Shown here: piece by piece, positions 58,368-64,000 of the stretch
How positions within the stretch are numbered: the stretch's first letter is position 1
How the letters are laid out: every line of letters begins with the position of its first letter
DNA from: Bacillota bacterium
GTDB taxonomy: Bacteria; Bacillota; Clostridia; Christensenellales; Aristaeellaceae
Direction: 5' to 3'
Length of the DNA: 64,000 nt
Assembly: GCA_023404715.1 (NCBI GenBank)
Contig: JAEYAR010000170.1
Coordinates: forward strand, 15,520 to 79,519
The notes under the pieces: generated by a model
What the model was told of the DNA's origin: nothing
Seen by the model: the letters and a program-made list of their open reading frames with translations, nothing else
The model's database searches: none
Made by a program: the position numbers and the translations under genes

Positions 58368-58703
58368 ATGAAGACGGCATACAGCATCGTCGCTTCCATC
58401 AGCGGCAACATCTCTCGTTGTGGTTACGCGTATATTGCCACGGCGACCGATCATGTCCTCCGTTGCGGCATCCATCCGGGCGATCTCATGCACCACATCT
58501 ACCCGGCTGTGGCAAAAGAGCATAAGACGACCGTCAAGCTCGCCGCACGCAACATCGCGCGTGCCGTCGAGGATCTTTGGGATTTTGGCGACCGCGACAC
58601 GCTTGAAAAAATTGCCGGCCATAAGCTGGCAGTCAAGCCCTCGCCCGGCGAACTGATCGTGACGATCGCCAACTACATGGTCGGCAACGCGGACGCACTA
58701 TAG
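58368..58703 (+). CDS. Stand-alone Spo0A C-terminal-domain-like protein, copy 2
   Basis: 111 aa. It has the same plan as 9365-9706: N-terminal GNISRCGYAYIATA, then IYPAVAKEHKTTVKLAARNIARAVEDLWDFGDR, and C-terminal KPSPGELIVTIANYM. AAAGGAG is nine bases before the ATG at 58368; an in-frame ATG 25 codons upstream lies across the promoter motif and is not used. No receiver domain. It lies upstream of the divergent XRE pair but on its own transcript, closed by a terminator. Function unknown; DNA binding is inferred from the Spo0A fold. Confidence 0.85.
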   Translation: MKTAYSIVASISGNISRCGYAYIATATDHVLRCGIHPGDLMHHIYPAVAKEHKTTVKLAARNIARAVEDLWDFGDRDTLEKIAGHKLAVKPSPGELIVTIANYMVGNADAL

Positions 58704-58716
58704 GCCGCAAAGAGAG

Positions 58717-58752
58717 AAAGAACCCAGGCGTCATGCGCTCGGGTTCTTTTTT
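58717..58752 (+). terminator. Terminator of Spo0A_C-like gene 2
   Basis: AAAGAACCC (58717-58725) and GGGTTCTTT (58741-58749), with a T run to 58752. Confidence 0.88.
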
Positions 58753-58766
58753 ATTCGAGACATGCC

Positions 58767-58991
58767 TTAAAAATCTTCACGCTTCGGATAAGGCGCTCTA
58801 ACGTCCGTTCGGTCCATCAGGTAATCTAAACTCGTTTCAAAAAAATCTGCAAGGATGAGAAGATCGTTTGTAGACGGTTGCCTCTCCCCTCGTTCATATT
58901 TCGACAGCTGACTTTGGTCGATTCCAGTCTTAAGATGGAGGCCTTGCTGCGATAAACGTTTCTCTTTCCGCAAATTACGAAGGTTTTTCAT
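58767..58991 (-). CDS. XRE-family helix-turn-helix repressor
   Basis: 74 aa, a Cro/C1-type helix-turn-helix protein (LRNLRKEKRLSQQGLHLKTGIDQSQLSKYERGERQPSTNDLLILADFFETSLDYLMDRTD). The ATG at 58991 has AAAGGGG before it; a longer in-frame start lacks a site. It is divergent from an unknown gene at 59137, and one palindrome lies in both promoters, so it likely represses itself and that gene. Confidence 0.93.
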   Translation of the reverse strand: MKNLRNLRKEKRLSQQGLHLKTGIDQSQLSKYERGERQPSTNDLLILADFFETSLDYLMDRTDVRAPYPKREDF

Positions 58992-59031
58992 CTTCACTGC
59001 CCCTTTACAGACGAGATAGTAAGGACAGTGT

Positions 59032-59106
59032 GTCATATTTGAGCTTGACTTATAGGACAAATAGTCCTATCATAAGACTGGAGTCAATTTTGTCGAATGT
59101 TGACAA
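59032..59106. promoter_or_regulatory. Divergent promoter pair with shared palindrome, plus Spo0A-box-like site
   Basis: Plus strand: TTGACT (59045-59050) and TATCAT (59068-59073), 17 bp. Minus strand: TTGTCC (rc of 59055-59060) and TATGAC (rc of 59032-59037), 17 bp. The palindrome ATAGGAC-AAATA-GTCCTAT (59052-59070) sits in the plus spacer and covers the minus -35. TGTCGAA (59091-59097), matching the Spo0A box core, lies downstream inside a TTGTC/GACAA repeat (59090-59106). Confidence 0.8.
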
Positions 59107-59136
59107 TTACAAGCCATATTAAGGAGTAGATGGTCT

Positions 59137-59826
59137 ATGGATATCAGAAAAGAGATTAAGGCGTTAGCTGAAAGGGTGTTTAACGACAACTTGTTCAAAA
59201 CAGTGCTCGACGCTGTACTGCAGGAGATGGAAGATGACGGATATGAAATCAGTGAACGCGAGTATAGGGAGGGTAAGGAGGGTTTAGCCATCCTCCTTAA
59301 TGCAAGTCAGAAAAAGGTCTTAGATGAGGCAGAAGCATTATATGAGGCAAATCTGAAATACGCAATGCAGTTCGCGTTTAAACGGGGAATCTACATAGGT
59401 TTCAGTCAGTATTTTAGCAAAGAGCCGACGGAGCAGCCATTTTACGATTATGTCCAAAAGGACATTTTGTTCATGCTACGCATGAAGCATCATTTTGATT
59501 ATTACGAGCGGCGGATGAAGGCCAACGCCTCCCTCAATACATTGATAGAGCAAGTAAATAATGCCGATCAGGATTTTTCGATGTACATCATCTCCGCATG
59601 GGAAGAGCGTCTCTTAGGCGTTCTGCGCTTCTCATATTACCTCGGTTATCGCTGTGCTCTATGTGTGATTGACGATGTCAAGCCAATTAACGCTCTGATA
59701 AAGATGACAAATATGATCTTGATGACCGAGAATGAAATAGAATTTACATACACGTGGCTGGAGCGCGAGATTCGAGCATATGGGCGCTCGCACAAACGCC
59801 AAGCTTCGGACAACGTAGAACTGTAA
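59137..59826 (+). CDS. Hypothetical protein, all-helical, divergent from an XRE repressor
   Basis: 229 aa, soluble, with helices and many aromatic and Met/Lys residues (YEANLKYAMQFAFKRGIYIGFSQYFSKEPTEQPFYDYVQKDILF). A middle segment GVLRFSYYLGYRCALCVIDDVKPINALIKMT could be a hydrophobic core. There are no recognised motifs. AAGGAG is ten bases before the ATG. Control by the XRE palindrome and a Spo0A-box core is inferred. The pair resembles repressor/antirepressor or phage-like gene pairs, but I cannot assign it. Confidence 0.7.
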   Translation: MDIRKEIKALAERVFNDNLFKTVLDAVLQEMEDDGYEISEREYREGKEGLAILLNASQKKVLDEAEALYEANLKYAMQFAFKRGIYIGFSQYFSKEPTEQPFYDYVQKDILFMLRMKHHFDYYERRMKANASLNTLIEQVNNADQDFSMYIISAWEERLLGVLRFSYYLGYRCALCVIDDVKPINALIKMTNMILMTENEIEFTYTWLEREIRAYGRSHKRQASDNVEL

Positions 59827-60198
59827 TACATTACAAACTTCCACCCATCCACATACCTCGACTCCGGCCCCCTGGCGTGGTGCCCACCCCCAGGAAAAGA
59901 TTGCGACCTGCGGGTCGCATATTATGACCGATTTGCAGCCTACAAGCCGCAATCATCACCGCAAGCGTTGCTTCCAGCCGTGCCAGCGGGCGAAGCGGCG
60001 CGCGGTCATGGAGGGATGCCGACCGCGTCTGCGGTCATTCAGGGCATCCCGTAATATTCTAGCGCGCCCGCCCGTAACCCACACGCCCAACGCCTCTCCC
60101 GATGGGAGAGCCATTTGGACTGGGCGGTCTTCGCGCTTTAAAATCGATTCCACAGTTTGTCTTAAATTGCCTTATTCTGTCTCATTTCGTCGCTTCCA
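59827..60198. other. Gene-free region with several hairpins, possible non-coding RNA
   Basis: No convincing gene is seen. Hairpins: TGCGACC / GGTCGCA (59902-59919); nested pair GGGATGCC / GGCATCCC (60013-60020 and 60043-60050), enclosing GACCGC / GCGGTC (60021-60036); CTCTCCC-GAT-GGGAGAG (60094-60110). The concentration of stable stems just upstream of the third Spo0A_C-like gene could be a structured RNA or leader. It is also consistent with decayed mobile DNA. Confidence 0.4.
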
Positions 60199-60234
60199 GC
60201 CCACAGCGTTCGATATCCGCTATGCTCAAGGCAC
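60199..60234 (+). promoter_or_regulatory. Shared promoter-like motif of Spo0A_C-like gene 3
   Basis: GCCCA (60199-60203), 17 bp, TATGCTCAAGGCAC (60221-60234), 28 bases before the ATG. It matches copies at 9305 and 58308 at 4 of 5 positions in the first box and keeps TAnnCT and GCAC at the same spacing. Confidence 0.5.
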
Positions 60235-60261
60235 TACGAAACAGAGGAAGGTGCTTGGGGC

Positions 60262-60603
60262 ATGAAGAACGCTTATTCCATAGCCCGGTCGCTCGGCGGG
60301 AACATCACGCGCTGTGGCTACGCCTATCTTGCCACCGCGGCGGATATCGTCGTCAGCCGCGGGAACTACCCATCTGGTAAGCTGGGATTCGAAATCTACG
60401 AAAAGGTCGCGCGCATTCATAAGACGACGCCCGAATTGGTCGCGCGCAACCTGGCGCGTGCGATCGAGGAGATCTGGACGCACGGCGACCACGATATGCT
60501 CGAGGCCGTCCTGCGCTACAAAGCCGCCGCAAAGCCCTCGCCGGGCGAGATGGTGCTGGCCCTCGCCCTCTATATCGCCGAGGGGGAAAAGACGATCGTC
60601 TGA
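60262..60603 (+). CDS. Stand-alone Spo0A C-terminal-domain-like protein, copy 3
   Basis: 113 aa. It aligns end to end with the other two copies: MKNAYSIARSLGGNITRCGY, then IYEKVARIHKTTPELVARNLARAIEEIWTHGD, and KPSPGEMVLALALYIAEGEK. GAGGAAGG precedes the ATG, at a distance somewhat longer than usual. It lies 123 bases before an ECF sigma gene in the same direction, with a terminator between. Like the other two it lacks a receiver domain. Confidence 0.85.
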   Translation: MKNAYSIARSLGGNITRCGYAYLATAADIVVSRGNYPSGKLGFEIYEKVARIHKTTPELVARNLARAIEEIWTHGDHDMLEAVLRYKAAAKPSPGEMVLALALYIAEGEKTIV

Positions 60604-60640
60604 GCGACCCTCCACGGCCATTTGCTGAGCCGATATCTAA

Positions 60641-60675
60641 GCGCGCCGTATTGATGCGGCGTGCTTTTGTTTTTT
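60641..60675 (+). terminator. Terminator of Spo0A_C-like gene 3
   Basis: GCGCGCCG (60641-60648) and CGGCGTGC (60657-60664) pair with one G-T, followed by TTTTGTTTTTT. Confidence 0.85.
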
Positions 60676-60726
60676 GTGAATGGCTTTTTCAAAATGATAC
60701 GTCTAACAGGTGAAGGGGGTGAGCGA

Positions 60727-61275
60727 ATGAACTTTGCCGCGGTACCAGACAAGGTTCAACAAGAAAACAAGCCGTACGCCGAGGCGTATGAAGAAACGCT
60801 CGAGCGCATGATGGCGCAGTACGGAACCGCTCTTTTGCGCATGGCATTCCTGTATCTGCGCGACGCCTCGCTCGCCGAGGACGCCGTGCAGGAGACGTTC
60901 GTCAAGGCCTATACGCACATGTCCCAGTTCCGGGGCGAAAGCACCGAAAAGAGCTGGCTGATGCGCATCGCCATCAACACCTGTAAGGATTTCAGGCGTT
61001 CGTCCTGGCTGCGCCTTGTCGACAGGCGCACCCCCTTGGATGCGCTGCCGGAGGCCTGCGGCGAATGGCGCGAACCGGACGATACCGTGCTGCTAGAGGT
61101 CATGCGCCTGCCCGACCGGGACAAGGAGGTCATCCTCCTGCGCTACTATCAAAACATGAAGATTGGGGAGATCAGCGATGCGCTGAACATTCCGGAGCCT
61201 ACGGTCTCCTCGCGGCTCAGGCGGGCCAAGGAAAAGCTGCATCGCAAGCTGGAAAGGTGGTATTTTGATGAATGA
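60727..61275 (+). CDS. ECF-type RNA polymerase sigma factor (second)
   Basis: 182 aa. Region 2 is at about residues 25-95 (MAFLYLRDASLAEDAVQETFVKAYTHMSQFRGESTEKSWLMRIAINTCKDFRRS). Region 4 is at about 125-175 (LPDRDKEVILLRYYQNMKIGEISDALNIPEPTVSSRLRRAKEKLHRKLE). GAAGGGGGTGAG precedes the ATG at 60727. A CGTCTAA at 60700-60706, typical of an ECF -10, hints at autoregulation. Its stop overlaps an anti-sigma-like gene. Compared with the first ECF factor, sequence identity looks low, so the two are likely separate systems. Confidence 0.94.
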   Translation: MNFAAVPDKVQQENKPYAEAYEETLERMMAQYGTALLRMAFLYLRDASLAEDAVQETFVKAYTHMSQFRGESTEKSWLMRIAINTCKDFRRSSWLRLVDRRTPLDALPEACGEWREPDDTVLLEVMRLPDRDKEVILLRYYQNMKIGEISDALNIPEPTVSSRLRRAKEKLHRKLERWYFDE

Positions 61276-63109
61276 CGGCTTCAAAACCCTCGTAGACCGG
61301 CGTCTCTCCAGCCTGAATTGGAAAGGCGGCGATCAAGTAATGAATCGGATTCATCGAATGGAAAGCGAAAATCAAAAGGCGCGCATGCGAAGGCTGAAGC
61401 CCGCGCTGCTCCTGTGCCTGGCGCTGATTCTGGCGAGCGCGACGGCGCTGGCCATCGGGCTCACATTTTCCGATAGATACGCTGTCACCCGGCAGGCCCG
61501 TGAAGTGCTGGGGCAAAAATACGGCCTCACCCCCGTAATGCTGGACCTCTTCTCCATGCACGTCGAGGAGAACGGGGCGGATTGGACGGTCCGCTTCGAC
61601 GAAGCGTCCATCAACGAAAAGGCCATCGGCGCTTACACGGTCGTAAAGGCCGCGGGCGCTTCCCCCGCGGCTTCCTGGACCTACGACGACGCCGACCCCG
61701 CCATCTACGCGGACGGCAGCCTGGAATCGTCCGTCTGGGGCGCAAAGCAGCTGGAGACGGCGCTGCGGCTACGCAAGGCGTACGACGAGCAATCCGCCGC
61801 CCGCTTGGAGGACTGGGGCGACTTGACGCTCGAGGAGCGCGCCGCGTTCGATACGGCGCCGGGCGAAGACATCACGAACGCGCTCTCCATCGTCAACATC
61901 GCCCCGACCGCGGACGACATCCAGGAGGAGGAGGCCGTCGAGCTCGCCCGGCGCGCGGTCTGCGAAAAATTTGGCTTTTCGCCGGAGGCGATCGCGCTCT
62001 ACGAGCCAAACGTGTCCTTTTACCTTCGCACGCAGGAAAGCGTACGAGCGTACAGGATTGAGCTCACATGCAACTCCGAGGGCGCATACAAAGACGCGTT
62101 TCATATCCGCCTCTTGTCGCCCTCCGGCGAAATCGAGGGCTGCTCATGGTTCGTGAATCCGGATAAGAGCACGCTGCCCGAGGGCGACCTGAGCGGCTGC
62201 GACGAGGCCATCAAGGCCTATGTCGAAGAGGGCGCATTCGCGCGCCTCTCCGCGCAGGATAAGGCGGATATCGCCCGGCGCGTCGAGGAAGCGGGCCTAT
62301 CGCATCTGCTGCCGGAAAGCCATTACGCCGCGCCGCAGGAGGGCGGCATCTCGGCGGACGACGCAGTCAAGGCGGCGGACGCTGCGCTCACGCGCGATTA
62401 CGGCTTCACGCCCGGGGTCTTTAACTTCTTTGAAAGGAACCTCTCGCTGATCGAGCAGGACGGCGTGCGCACGTACAAATGTGTGTACGAGCCCACCCGC
62501 GGCAGGATCGCCCCCGGCTTACGACACGACTATATCCCCCTGCTGGGCACGTACACGGTCCTCCTCGCGGCCGACGCGGGTGAGGCCCCCAAGACGTCCT
62601 GGTCCTTCGACGGGCAATTGGACGACGCGGCCTATACGCGGGAGACCTGGGGCGCGGCGCCCGTCTACAGCGGCCGCATGCTCGCCTGGCTGTGCGAGCT
62701 ACAGGACGCGGCAGAGGCCATCTTCAGCAAATACCCCGCAGAGGAACGTGACGTTCTGTTCCTCAGCATCGAGGACGCGGCCGCGCACGACCAGCTCTAC
62801 CGCGACGCGGGCTTTGATCCGCTGATGTACAACAGCATGCTGCCGCAGCCCGGGGATCTCACCCAGGAGGCCGCGCTCGCGCTCGCGCGCCAGGCGCTTG
62901 GGGATGAGCGAGGCTTGACCGACGCCTGGCTGGACGAGTGCGAGCTGCTGCCAAGCTTCGGCCTCCTCCGCCCGGACGGCGAAAAGCGGGTCTGGAGCAT
63001 CACGTTCTTCCACCCGTCCGACAGCGAAAGCGCCGCCGTCGTATTGAGCGCGGAAGACGGCGAGATTCAAGGGGTCTACTATTACCCCTCGGGCTACGCG
63101 AACGGTTGA
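61268..63109 (+). CDS. Large anti-sigma-like membrane protein with internal repeats
   Basis: 613 aa. A cytoplasmic N-terminus of about 45 residues, one membrane segment (PALLLCLALILASATALAIGL) and a large extracellular domain. Three repeats in the outer part begin EEEAVELARRAVCEKFGFSPEA, SADDAVKAADAALTRDYGFTPG and TQEAALALARQALGDERGLTDA, each followed by strands (about 60-70 residues). The helix-plus-strand unit resembles PepSY-like modules. It overlaps the sigma gene by eight bases, which marks it as the cognate anti-sigma factor. GGTGG precedes ATG 61268. The signal is unknown. Confidence 0.85.
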   Translation: MNDGFKTLVDRRLSSLNWKGGDQVMNRIHRMESENQKARMRRLKPALLLCLALILASATALAIGLTFSDRYAVTRQAREVLGQKYGLTPVMLDLFSMHVEENGADWTVRFDEASINEKAIGAYTVVKAAGASPAASWTYDDADPAIYADGSLESSVWGAKQLETALRLRKAYDEQSAARLEDWGDLTLEERAAFDTAPGEDITNALSIVNIAPTADDIQEEEAVELARRAVCEKFGFSPEAIALYEPNVSFYLRTQESVRAYRIELTCNSEGAYKDAFHIRLLSPSGEIEGCSWFVNPDKSTLPEGDLSGCDEAIKAYVEEGAFARLSAQDKADIARRVEEAGLSHLLPESHYAAPQEGGISADDAVKAADAALTRDYGFTPGVFNFFERNLSLIEQDGVRTYKCVYEPTRGRIAPGLRHDYIPLLGTYTVLLAADAGEAPKTSWSFDGQLDDAAYTRETWGAAPVYSGRMLAWLCELQDAAEAIFSKYPAEERDVLFLSIEDAAAHDQLYRDAGFDPLMYNSMLPQPGDLTQEAALALARQALGDERGLTDAWLDECELLPSFGLLRPDGEKRVWSITFFHPSDSESAAVVLSAEDGEIQGVYYYPSGYANG

Positions 63110-63192
63110 CATCGCCGCAAAAGACAGACCGATAAAAGACGGCTGGAGGCTTCGTCTCTGCCTGACAAGGATGTTTTCCAATTTTAAGATTT

Positions 63193-63230
63193 GCCACAGG
63201 ATATTTCGGTATCCTGTGGCTTTTCTGTTT
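63193..63230 (+). terminator. Terminator of the second ECF operon
   Basis: GCCACAGGATA (63193-63203) and TATCCTGTGGC (63210-63220) around TTTCGG, followed by TTTTCTGTTT. It lies about 85 bases after the anti-sigma stop, directly before the convergent recombinase end. Confidence 0.85.
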
Positions 63231-64000
63231 TAGACCTGCCCTACAAAATTGAAGTACACGTCAATCTGCTGGGTGTAATTCTTCTTTTTCCACGGCTCGC
63301 TTCGTTCATGCACCACGATTTTCTCAATGAACTCCCGCACGATTTCCGGCGTCAGTTCTTGAATCTCCGTGTACCGCTGTACCACCTTGAGAAAGCGGTC
63401 TGCATTCAGCATTCGCTCTTTCTCCGTGTTGATTTCCTGTTCCAGCATTTCACTGCGGATTGTCAGCTCCTGTTTTTCTTCCTCGTAACCGCCCGTCAGC
63501 GCCTTAAACTGAGTTTCCGAAAGGTTCGCCAACGCAAGCTGTTCAAAGGCGGCGCGGAACAGCTTTTCTAAATCCGCAAGCCGTTTCTGCGTTCTGTCCA
63601 ATTCTTTGACTTTGGCAGACAATTCCTTTTTGAGCTGGCTGCTGTGCTTGTCCATCGCCCGCCGGAGGAATTCCTCGGTGTGCTCCCGCGCTTCCTGCGT
63701 AACCCGCTGAATCTCGCCAGCACGATTTCGTGCAGTGCCATGACCTTGACGGTGTGCGGGGTACAGTCCTCTTTATGTCCGTGGTAAGTGCCACAGGTAT
63801 ATGTATACTGGCTTTCGTTCCAGCTTCCGCACCGGCAGAAGTAGTGCCGTTTTCCGCAGTCTGCACAGTAGACCATACCGGACAGCAGATCCATCTCGCC
63901 CATTTTATTGGGACGGCGTTTGCCCGCCCGTACCTTCTGCACAATCTCCCATGTTTCCATGTCGATCAGCGGCTCGTGGGTATGCTCAAAGCGGAGCTGC
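63230..64000 (-). pseudogene. Large serine recombinase C-terminal part (Tn4451/TnpX type), frameshifted, cut by the window edge
   Basis: Read from the window edge, the minus strand encodes FEHTHEPLIDMETWEIVQKV and a zinc ribbon (CADCGKRHYFCRCGS, later YTCGTYHG), then HTVKVMALHEIVLAR, as in large serine recombinases. At about 63709-63713 one base is missing: the frame changes into an unrelated tail. In the next frame the normal continuation follows (EEFLRRAMDKHSSQLKKEL, a long coiled coil) and ends with the DUF4368 signature YTEIQELTPEIVREFIEKIV. The stop is at 63230. The gene is therefore broken, or the base was lost in sequencing. It marks the end of an integrative element whose rest lies outside the window. 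Confidence 0.85.

Noticed and set aside
63193..63220. The GCCACAGGATA inverted repeat as an attachment site of the recombinase element
   Set aside because: It is followed by a T run on the plus strand and fits a terminator for the anti-sigma gene; no second copy is visible to support an att site.

Overview
The window looks like chromosomal DNA of a GC-rich (about 60% by eye), endospore-forming Firmicute of the Clostridia type. Support comes from an alpha/beta-type small acid-soluble spore protein (SASP) gene, three small proteins built like the DNA-binding domain of Spo0A, strong Shine-Dalgarno sites with frequent TTG starts, SdpR/SdpI and BlaI/BlaR-type pairs, YetF, YesL, RadA and PIN/TRAM proteins, and a bacterial sn-glycerol-1-phosphate dehydrogenase. 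No rRNA, tRNA or CRISPR array was seen.

Layout: (1) 1-5.1 kb, minus: a giant MerR-family regulator fused to sensory and papain-like domains, an Fpg/Nei-like glycosylase lacking the catalytic proline, a second papain-like protein and a partial gene, all behind a MerR-type 19-bp-spacer promoter. (2) 5.3-9.1 kb: cold-shock protein, LysR regulator, and an ECF sigma/anti-sigma operon with a small secreted protein. (3) 9.3-13 kb: Spo0A_C-like protein 1, then a redox operon (RclA-like reductase, CcdA-TlpA fusion, thioredoxin). (4) 13.1-21.2 kb: EgsA plus HAD phosphatase, a UBA-like membrane protein, a two-component system with its PepSY target, a diguanylate cyclase, YetF/DUF4363. (5) 21.2-28.5 kb: solute-binding protein with an N-terminal propeller, Zn-alcohol dehydrogenase, SdpR/SdpI, BlaI/M56 peptidase, a membrane protein. 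(6) 28.7-34.7 kb: a lower-GC cassette with two FtsX-type permeases, an ATPase, a lipoprotein and a two-component system. (7) 34.9-41 kb: PIN/TRAM protein, RadA, degenerate metallophosphoesterase, TetR plus PaaK-like ligase. (8) 41-52 kb, minus: GGDEF-EAL protein, zinc-ribbon/TPR protein, HEAT-like and TPR proteins, Hsp33, methyltransferase, SASP, YesL-like protein, M20 amidohydrolase. (9) 52.4-58 kb: asd and dapA (lysine/diaminopimelate), glycosyltransferase, phasin-like protein, TrxB/Trx/Rrf2. (10) 58.3-63.1 kb: Spo0A_C-like proteins 2 and 3, a divergent XRE repressor/unknown pair, and a second ECF sigma/anti-sigma operon. (11) 63.2-64 kb: end of a frameshifted large serine recombinase, probably the edge of a mobile element.

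The most unusual signal is the trio of stand-alone Spo0A C-terminal-like proteins (9365-9706, 58368-58703, 60262-60603). They have no receiver domain, carry an altered recognition helix, and share a promoter-like motif at matched positions. Two of the three lie next to ECF sigma/anti-sigma operons. This looks like a family of phosphorylation-independent regulators whose role I cannot name. A second clear regulatory signal is an 11-bp-period direct repeat, at the same distance from the -10 element, in front of both the two-component operon at 16 kb and its neighbouring PepSY gene.
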